Shown piece by piece: positions 57,101-64,000 of a stretch of 64,000 nt of DNA. A program made the position numbers and the translations under genes. The DNA is from Axinella damicornis (lineage: Eukaryota; Porifera; Demospongiae; Axinellida; Axinellidae). The stretch is taken from assembly GCA_963931865.1 (NCBI GenBank), contig OZ007517.1, positions 3,786,164 through 3,850,163 on the forward strand, read 5' to 3'. The first letter of the stretch is position 1; the number at the start of each line of letters is the position of its first letter. The notes below the pieces were generated by a model. That model was not told the DNA's origin. It did not search any database and saw only the letters and a list, made by a program, of their open reading frames with translations.

Positions 57101-60100
57101 CTAACTCATTTAAAATCTTGTAGGCTCCATGTACCTCTGTGTACCTAGCCAAGCTGGAAATCTGAGCTAGTGTTTGTTTATGTATCCACAGATTCCACAA
57201 TGTAGTAGTAGTAGTGGTTAAGGAGGAATGCAATCATTGTGACTCCCACCATATTTGGTATGGGTATGTGTATGCATCTTCAATTCATCACACAATGAGG
57301 GTAGTAAATGATTAGCCTCGTTCCCAGGCCCACACGCGAAACGCGGAAGTGGGCCTGGTGTCACTTGGCAAAGTTCCCGTATGTGCTGAGCTCAGCAGTC
57401 TTGATTTCGGGTAGGCGAATCACGTTCGTCCATTGCCAATTATTGCATAGTAATTACATTCTTTGCCCCGTGAAAAGTGTAACCGTTTGATAAAACCGCT
57501 GTTCTAGCCTTCAAGACTCACCTCTGGTTGATCCTTGGCAAGGACTTGCTACTTAGCCATCACCAACAGCTACCTTCCGCGTGATTTTGAATGCATCCAA
57601 GTAAGGAATGTAATCACTTACACAGTTATGCTGACTGTGCACATCCGGGAATTTTGCCATGTGTCACCAGGCCCTCTTCCGTGTTCCGCGTGAGGGCCTG
57701 GGTACGAGGCTAGTAAATGATGAGGAGTACACGGAGGCATATACATGCAAGCAACATTGACCTATTGAACAAGGGAACCTGACGACTGCTAGATTGACAA
57801 GGGATAAGGCTTGCCCACCAATAGACCCTACACCCAGTGTCTAGGACAGTGTGTTGCACATGTTGAGTTCAAAGGTCTACGTATCAATAACTGTAGCCAC
57901 TTGTAGGATTCTCTGTGTGTGGTGTGCCACACCCACATTCACTGAGGTCACAGTCTAGACAAGTCCCTGGGTGGTGTTCTTGTGGGCGCTCACTTAACCT
58001 CTGGCTTACTGCTGCCAAGTTGGCGGAAATGTTACAAGGAAGCTAGGACAGCCATCTATATGAGGTTTTGATATGCCTATTTTAGTGCTTCAACAGAAGG
58101 CAAACCAGCAGCTGTTTCCTGGACCCATACCGTAGTTGCAGTTAATTTCGCAGTGGGGAAATTTTCGCGGTATTCGCGGATAAAGTAAGACCGCGAATAT
58201 TAAACGTGCGGAATATTTTTCCACAGTTAGGCGCTAGCGCGCTAGGCATAACAGTTACTGTTCCTCACACAGTAGCTCTTCCCCGGCAGTTGCTTCGTTG
58301 TAGACGTGGTAGCCACGCATACACAGCTCGATTGCTAACTCGTCCTCCATCGGCGGAATCACACGTTGTGAGCGGAATTTTTTTTATGTAATCAGCGAAA
58401 ATTTCCCTCCGCGAAATATTTGTGTATCACGTTTAGTGTCTAGACCGCAAAAGTATTGCTACGCGAAATAATCGGCGACGACTGGTGATGACTCTACTTC
58501 ATCCACCTGGTCCACTCTTTGGGCTGTACACATCTATGCCACAGCCTCTCTACATCTTTGTCTTCTGTAGCTACACCTGTCCTGATTTGCTACAGCAATG
58601 GCAGGTGGGGCCGGAGATTTTGGATGACTGATTTTAGGTTGCATGTGCCTCCCTCAGAACTGAACCTCACCAGAGGTCCCTTTTGGTGGCCTGTAGTTCT
58701 CCTGCTTGTAGAGCTGCTGCTTCCGTGGCATGTGCCATTTCATAGGCCTTCTGCAAGGTAAGGTAACTTTCAGCCAATAGTTTCGCTTTGCTCCGAAGTC
58801 CGCAAACTAGCCGATCCTTCAGAGCTTCTTCCAAGTGGCCACGAAATCCACATTTGTCCGCCGCCATCCCACGAAGTGCTGTCATGAACTCAAACACGCT
58901 CTCCATTTCTACTTGGGTCCTCTGATTGAGTGTGCAGGTCAAGTTGTTTGTCAAGATATTCAAGTGGAAACCAATGCAATAGGAAGGCGGCTGTTTTTTT
59001 TTTTTTTTTCCAGGGTGGGCCCTCAGGCCTACCCACTGCCGAGCAATTTATCGGCACCTGTCAAACCGGCTACCAAGACTTATGATGAGCTAGGGGTGGC
59101 CATGACAAAGCTGAAGTCGACAGTGATAGCGGAGCGATTTAATAAGTGTTAGGGGTAAATAACACTTGACAAAACAGTTATTTGTTCCTTGTTATTCGGG
59201 CCCTTTGGTTATGGTGTCTGCCCCATGCTTTGAACCAACGCTTTGTACTGCCATCTTGTTCACGGTATACAATGGATTGTTGTATTCACGGCTGCCACAT
59301 GTTAGGTTAGGAAGCCACGGAGTTGGATTCCTGAAGGAAGCCAAGATCATTGCGGTGCCTATGAAAAGCAATGCAGTTACCCATTTTTGAGACTTCCATA
59401 GGAACTGTTTAGGTGTGGTTAGTGAGATTATCCTTTCTGCCTCACCATCCCAGAGTTCTCTACATGCAATCTGAGCAATAGCTGTAATTCTCTCTGTGCG
59501 TGTATTTCTTGGGAACTCATGAGATTGATTTACTGTCTAGTATTTTGCAGGCATTGAACAGAGCTTCCGAGACAAGTGCCACCTGGTCAAGGATCACATC
59601 GAGGAGCTACGGCAGAGGATTGACAAACTGGAAACCAACCAACTTGAAGGTCAGTGATGTCGCTGATAGGCAACACTTGTGAGACACCGAGCTATTAGTC
59701 TCGCAATCATTAATCTTGGGCTAGGAATGAGATACAAGACTGGGATTTGCACCATTGTGATCAGCATGAGTGGAGCATTCAAATGATGTCAGTTTTGCTG
59801 TATGTTACATTTTGACCCAAAATCATGAAAAAAACCATGGATTATAGCCTTTGGTCGAGTGCAATTTTCGTCAAAAGTGTGACCAACAGTAAAAACCATT
59901 TTTAGGACATCATTTGAAAGCTCTTTTCGTGCTGATGATAATGGTGCAATCCCCAGCTTCATATCTCATTCGCATACTTAGATATAATGTGACTTTCCTC
60001 ACTAGTGTCCAAGTCTGCCATCAAGGAGGTTGGGTTTAGGGGAGCCATAATGAAAGGACAATGGGTCAGGGTTAGGGTTAGGGTAGCATAACGACACAAA

Positions 60101-61969
60101 CAATGACTGAACAATGGCTCCAAGCCTTTGATGACGAATTTGGACATGGCTGACTTTCCTCAGACAACGGATACATGCATGGGCAGGACCAAATGTTTGA
60201 GCTATGCACTATGCTATGTACATAGGTATCTTGTGCTAGGAATGAGATACGAGACTGGGATTTCGAGGACAACCATTAGACCTATTTTGCATACAGAACT
60301 CTATTCATCTGGTAAAGTGCATGAGGCATGAAAAAGAATATATCATAGAAAAGAATCTTAGGACAGGAAACAAATGTAACCAAAACACGACAGCTAGCAT
60401 GCATGCAAGATATGGCTATATAGTGCTGATATGAATCGCTCTTGTCTGCAGGGTGTCCCAGTGATGTCACAGTGGTGTCCCAGTGATGTCACAGTGATGT
60501 GTGATGAAGATTTCTTGTGAAATGACAGTTATCGCTGTGTATTAGCATTATTAACTTCATGTTGTAAGGCTACCACTGGATTCTACTTCAGATTAGTAGC
60601 TATACTCATGCACTATGAATGCCACATGTAGCTCTCCTTGTATATTTGAGTCAGAGACCCATGATTTTATGATGCTGATGGTTGGTCCCCAAATAATGCC
60701 ACAATAGTATTAGCATTTTGTCACTTGTGATCGCAAAATCTGCACACAAGTCTATTCGACAACATCCACACGTCGGGGAATATTAAAGCAATCATCAATA
60801 GAGGAACTGGCCCCAAGAACTCAACACACCGTCTCCACGGTTACGTTGTATTTATGGGATCCCCGGGAATCGAAACTAAGGATGTGTAGCTGTTAGCATG
60901 TTCAGTTATGAACCATGACTTCTATCAGAACTTACCACGTGCACAGTCCAGGGCTTCTTGGAAGTGGCATGCTGTAGGGATCAGTGTACGATTACTCTCA
61001 TACCTTGCATTGTGGCATGCAATCTATACACGTTACTATACTCGTAATTAGTGCAATGTGTTATCCCTAATTCATGCACATTGCAGTTAGCTAAAAATAA
61101 TATGCAAGCCAGTCTACACTAGAAGTACAAGCCTATAAACATAGTACATGTAGCCTATCACCCATTGCATATAGCAACAGTATACTATTGGCCATGGGAA
61201 GAATGTCATGAATAGAGTAGCTAGTCTCCTCATGCAAACTGAAGATATTGGTCCAAAGATAGTCTGTGCTTGGCTACACCGTCTTATGCAAGGTATTGTA
61301 GTAGAGCCTGGTAGCTAGTAGCTAAGTGTCTGGTATATGTTGGGTATAGTTTTGGAGGTTGCATGCAATCACCTAATATTATATTGTGACATTAATTCAC
61401 ACTTTTTGATTCACTGATCGAATGCGTTCATATTCAGAACATTCTCCAGACTCCATGCAGGTTTTATGACCATTAATATTAATTCTGGAGTACGAAAATA
61501 TGGGGTCTGCAAGCGTTTTAGCATTGGAACGGCTTCTAAATTGGAGTAATACATTGAAGACCTAAACAGATTTGCGAAAATATGGGGTCATTGAAGGCCT
61601 ATAAACAGATTTGCCGTCTGCAAGCGTTTTAGCATTGGAACGGCTTCTAAATTGGTGTAATACATTGAAGGCCTAAACAGATTTGCCGCAGGTTTGATCC
61701 TGAAGTCCTTATAGCCAAGCTTTCAAAATGTGCTGGTCAAGTAGGTGATGCTTGTGAGCACGGATTTCTGTTTAGCAAGTACTGACAGTAGAAATAAAGT
61801 GTTAGGAAGACATAGCAGTAAAATTGGTGCAAGGGAGAGTAAGTTACAATGTGAGAATGTTTTTATGTGCTCTGGAAGTGTTGGACATGATGTTGAAGAT
61901 CTACCTAGCACTAGTCTTGAGCAACTGCCTCTAAAAGCGGATATAGCCTGGGGTGATCACAGTTGCTAA
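54103..61969 (+). CDS. SSX2IP: SSX2IP/ADIP (afadin- and alpha-actinin-binding protein) homologue
   Basis: Exons: 54103-54210 (ATG at 54103; ends NVEGCLHQ), 54669-54701 (ELQTIGLPSVL), 54734 to 54802 or 54807 (LVNTVYRLLQLHRHSTKSID), 55193-55296 (VRRLKLSLQYKETQF, then EYKRLKQKLGQ), 56681-56781 (LVSDKSQDRRLGMSILN, WADGKRKTWNKPG), 59551-59649 (IEQSFRDKCHLVKDHIEEL) and a probable last exon 61776-61969. The order and motifs match human SSX2IP (QELTTFGFPSL; YNKLKERL; GRADGKRGSW; the Ser-Arg..LK.HVEKLD helix). The family acts at adherens junctions and centriolar satellites through coiled coils. The third exon may end at a GC donor (AAG|GCAAGG), which would keep phase. At least one exon is missing between 56781 and 59551 because phases do not fit. 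Exon four lacks one base (see findings). Confidence 0.75.
55587..55655 (-). mobile_element. tRNA-like SINE head
   Basis: Minus strand ends with GGATTCGAATCCCACC, a strong B box, preceded by CACTGGTAGGGTGAGAGTC (A-box-like). It has no complete cloverleaf and is interrupted by a MITE at its 5' end. Confidence 0.55.
55654..55710. mobile_element. TAGCCTCGTTCCCAGGC-family MITE, short
   Basis: TAGCCTCGTTCCCAGGCCCA to TGGGCCTGGGAACAAGGCTA around CACGCGGAACGCGG. Flanks CCAGTGCAC and CCGTGCACC are consistent with a decayed duplication. Its left half is nearly identical to 57313. Confidence 0.85.
56130..56440. repeat. Dispersed repeat, copy 2
   Basis: Inverted relative to 28690-29090: AAAGGTCTTGGTCGGCACTG, TTGTAGGCCCTCCATTT and AGGGAACAGAAATTAGGG all have complements there. 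Lies in an SSX2IP intron. Confidence 0.7.
57313..57712. mobile_element. TAGCCTCGTTCCCAGGC-family MITE, 400 bases, 9-bp duplication
   Basis: Left TAGCCTCGTTCCCAGGCCCA, right GGCCTGGGTACGAGGCTA, with inner GGCCTGGTGTCACTTGGCA / TGTGTCACCAGGCC. Target duplication GTAAATGAT at 57304-57312 and 57713-57721 is exact. Confidence 0.9.
58130..58480. mobile_element. GCGAAAATTTCC-containing repeat, probable MITE
   Basis: GGGGAAATTTTCGCGGTATT near 58156 and AGCGAAAATTTCCCTCCGCG near 58394 are inverted. Resembles the GCGGGAGAAAAC element at 27812 in style. Boundaries uncertain. Confidence 0.5.
58667..58963 (-). pseudogene. LTR-retrotransposon gag fragment (C-terminal part)
   Basis: Frame reads ESVFEFMTALRGMAADK, GFRGHLEEALKDRLVCGLRS and LTLQKAYEMAHATEAAA. 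The F(L/V)EEALRDRxVCGL..LTLQKAxExA pattern is that of Ty3/gypsy-like gag proteins. The upstream part of the same protein lies on the opposite strand at 59030-59152. Confidence 0.65.
58990..59010. repeat. Poly-T run
   Basis: About 17 T between the two oppositely oriented gag fragments. Confidence 0.85.
59030..59152 (+). pseudogene. LTR-retrotransposon gag fragment (N-terminal part)
   Basis: Frame reads LSAPVKPATKTYDELGVAM then STVIAERFNKC and stops. KPxxKxYDEL..VIAERFKF is the block that normally precedes the sequence seen on the minus strand at 58667-58963. The two pieces are head to head, so the element was rearranged. Confidence 0.6.
59900..59985. repeat. Dispersed repeat shared with 48072-48160
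   Basis: GACATCATTTGAAAGCTCTT, then CCCCAGCTTCATATCTCA. Same orientation as the other copy. Confidence 0.7.
60068..60085. repeat. Short interstitial telomere-like repeat
   Basis: GGGTTAGGGTTAGGGTA, under three TTAGGG units. Too short for a telomere. 60086-61500 shows no supported gene; a short GTCCCAGTGATGTCACAG duplication occurs at about 60466-60500. Confidence 0.7.
61501..61690. repeat. Direct repeat of about 80 bases
   Basis: GTCTGCAAGCGTTTTAGCAT with TGGAACGGCTTCTAAATTGG and CCTAAACAGATTTG occurs twice (from about 61505 and 61617). Confidence 0.85.
61776..61969 (+). CDS. SSX2IP: Probable terminal exon of SSX2IP homologue
   Basis: After a TTTCTGTTTAG acceptor the frame reads ASTDSRNKVLGRHSSKIG and ends LPLKADIAWGDHSC with TAA at 61967-61969. 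It starts in phase 1, matching the phase-1 end of the exon at 59551-59649. AATAAA follows at 62136-62141. The tail has no recognised domain, as in the family's disordered C-terminus. Other exons between cannot be excluded. Confidence 0.45.
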
Positions 61970-62135
61970 TGGGAAGTGAAGAGGATAGCAGATTAACAAA
62001 CCATCCAAGCAGGGAATGAGTAAACAGTGCACTTATCTGTCCCATGCAATTCTTTCAATTGTGACAAAGCCTGCTCTATTAGAGGTACCAATTGTGTCAA
62101 TCTAATGCTACCACAGTAGCTAAACTAGCTAGAAT

Positions 62136-62141
62136 AATAAA
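62136..62141 (+). terminator. Candidate poly(A) signal
   Basis: AATAAA about 170 bases after the candidate SSX2IP stop. AT-rich context, so chance occurrence is possible. Confidence 0.35.
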
Positions 62142-62146
62142 TAATT

Positions 62147-62254
62147 ACAAGTAATAAAAAACATTACAAATGTAGCAGGATGTAGGGATAACAGAACGGC
62201 AAAAAGTAAGGAAACAAGAGGGATGATCAAACATAACAGTGAAGTATACAATCA
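62147..62254. mobile_element. Truncated hairpin MITE (ACAAGTAATAAAAAAC family)
   Basis: Matches the left arm of 36788-37060 (AAGTAATAAAAAACATT, GTAGCAGGATGTAGGGATA, ACAGTGAAGTATACAATC) but has no right arm. Confidence 0.85.
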
Positions 62255-63452
62255 CCGCAACAACAAAAAAGTGATTCCCTTGGTTGCAGATAATCATGAG
62301 ACAGGAGGTTATAGGAGGTTCAAAATCACATAAAGTAGCTGCTGCATGAAGAGTCCCATCATATAATAGAAGTGCAGTGTTATTATAGTGACTGCTTCCA
62401 TAATTCTGATGCTACGCAAGATCCAATCTAGAGCAAAAAAATTGCAATTCTATAGGAATTTTCTGTGTAGTCCAAGCTAAGTAATTTCTAATTCCACACA
62501 AGGAGTTTGCAATTGGCAACTCAAGCTGCATGTATAACTGTGAAACTGCTTGTGGTTCTTCCTGAGGCATGAGATAGAATATCTTGCAATTGGGGAATTA
62601 AGGTCTGCCTGCATTTCCAGGAAAAGTTCTTGAAGTTCACTCTTTCACTAGAAAACCTGCTGATATTATAACGCTACTCAAACTGCTTGTGAAACCTTGA
62701 GCTAGCTACTTCTTCAAAAAACCCAATCAAGTCACTACAACTCCACTGACTGAACTCCGTTTTACTCTAGTCTAATTAACACAAGATATTCGATTCTTGA
62801 ATTTTCAATCTAACGCAAGGTACCGGTAAGATTGTTGGCTTGCTTTAATACTCAGAGTTCCAGATGATCAGAGTTAACGTTGGAGTGTGGAGGAACATGC
62901 AGTGACACAGGATTCAGGATATCGAGAGATTGTAATGATATTGTCAACCATCAAAGTTCTCCTATTGGAACACGAGTGACACCTGTGATAGACTGAAAGG
63001 CCCAGGACCTGTATGAAAACTTCTGCATTGGAGATGCAGCATGCCTAAGCAAATTGAACTGAACAGAATTGTTAAGTCTCAAAAATCCTTTTACTTAGCT
63101 CTTTTGCTGTAGTTAACATGACTGCAGCCTCACTGTTAGTATATAATGCAAACTAAACCACAGCTAAGCATATTTGCTATACCTAGTATCACTGATGGCA
63201 TCCATCTATGAAATTTGACAATACCAACATCTTATCGCATTTGATGGTGCTACACAATTGTTGGTATAGCTATGGTTCACTGAGATTGTCTGATGACAGA
63301 TTTCACAGAGAAACAAGGAGAGATGCTGAACCCACCAGTAGCTACCACCACCAGTGATTTGAAAATTGCATGTGAAGACTAATAATTATACCGGTGATTC
63401 CTTTGACAAACAAACAGCATGGCTCAGAAAGTTATTGTAATTGTTGTTGCCA
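62255..63452. other. No recognised feature
   Basis: AT-rich sequence without supported exons or repeats that I could identify. Confidence 0.5.
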
Positions 63453-63658
63453 GCTCAGAACCATAGTGGTCTAACCCACAAACATTGAACTAGCCCCCCT
63501 AAACTTGAGAATACTGGTAAAATGTGTTTCAGGAGCTGCTGAAATTTCAAGAATTTGAAAATTTCAGTCATACCCATAGCATATTTTTTTACTCCATTTT
63601 TGTGCAATTCATGCAATTTCCAGTACTTGATTTTGGGTTAGACCACTCTGGTTCTCAG
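63453..63658. mobile_element. MITE with CTCAGAACCATAGTGGTC termini
   Basis: CTCAGAACCATAGTGGTCTA with ACCCA and TGGGT with TAGACCACTCTGGTTCTC are inverted over about 206 bases. Confidence 0.8.
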
Positions 63659-63765
63659 CCCCCTGAATTCAATTGAACTGCATGTGGTACTGAAATTGCC
63701 TGGTCACTGTGATATACACATGGTCAGTGTGGATTTGGCAAGGTGTGCACAATATGCTTCCTGCA

Positions 63766-63811
63766 CAGCCGTATCTCTAACATCCAATATTGGAGGTTAG
63801 AGATACGGCTG
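63766..63811. repeat. Near-perfect palindrome
   Basis: CAGCCGTATCTCTAAC and GTTAGAGATACGGCTG flank ATCCAATATTGGAG. Likely a very small MITE. Confidence 0.85.
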
Positions 63812-64000
63812 GCTGCATGCTTCCGTGTTTATATCTCCATTGTTATGGGCCTGCCAGGCTAGGGTAGCCTGCATGGTATAGGCCATCTGATCTGGCCCTC
63901 TCTCTGGGAGGAATTAACCTTTAATGACAATAATTTGACCTTGAGAACTATATGTTAGACACACTCTAAAGCCAGATGACCCTTTTCATCACAGGTATCA

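Noticed and set aside
60068..60085. Telomere end
   Set aside because: Fewer than three TTAGGG units, internal to unique sequence.

Overview
The window is eukaryotic and most likely from a sponge or another early-branching animal. Coding sequence is split into short exons with GT..AG introns of roughly 80-400 bases. Two conserved animal genes can be recognised (a PTB-family RNA-binding protein and an SSX2IP/ADIP homologue), next to an ankyrin array and a beta-helix/multi-TM receptor of a type I associate with sponge genomes. The intergenic DNA and introns are full of foldback MITEs. The sponge assignment is inference; no rRNA or organelle marker is present. A 200-base N gap lies at 53844-54043.

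Region 1 (1-18284, minus strand) is one very large ankyrin-repeat gene that runs off the left edge. I could place 36 exons by their splice sites and all 36 stay in one frame. They fall into 11 repeats of a three-part unit: exon A (about 430 nt, ankyrin repeats), exon B (about 175 nt) and exon C (about 200 nt, split in three units). Every complete internal unit totals a multiple of 3 and is bounded by phase-2 introns, so units can be gained or lost without breaking the frame. Two units (13760-16785) are a recent copy of two others (8580-10906). A KDZ transposase relic and a 2 kb foldback element sit in its introns.

Region 2 (18285-32000) is a mobile-element graveyard: MITEs of at least five families, one with 9-bp and one with 8-bp target duplications, a tRNA-derived SINE, an integrase-like two-exon fragment and a LINE relic. 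Region 3 (32004-36245, minus) is a single-exon gene for a secreted-type beta-helix ectodomain fused to a multi-pass membrane domain. Region 4 (36788-42330) holds a tandem duplication of about 1.26 kb bounded by a hairpin MITE, then a 2.5 kb giant palindrome made of nested repeats.

Region 5 (44224-52062, minus) is the 3' half of a PTBP gene (RRM3, linker, RRM4). Its 5' half is not visible before the N gap. Region 6 (54103-61969, plus) is an SSX2IP/ADIP homologue with several exons identified and at least one missing. A conserved exon in each of these two genes carries small deletions, which points to base-level assembly errors near the gap. Relics of a retrotransposon gag, a stray ankyrin exon copy, minisatellites and more MITEs fill the introns.
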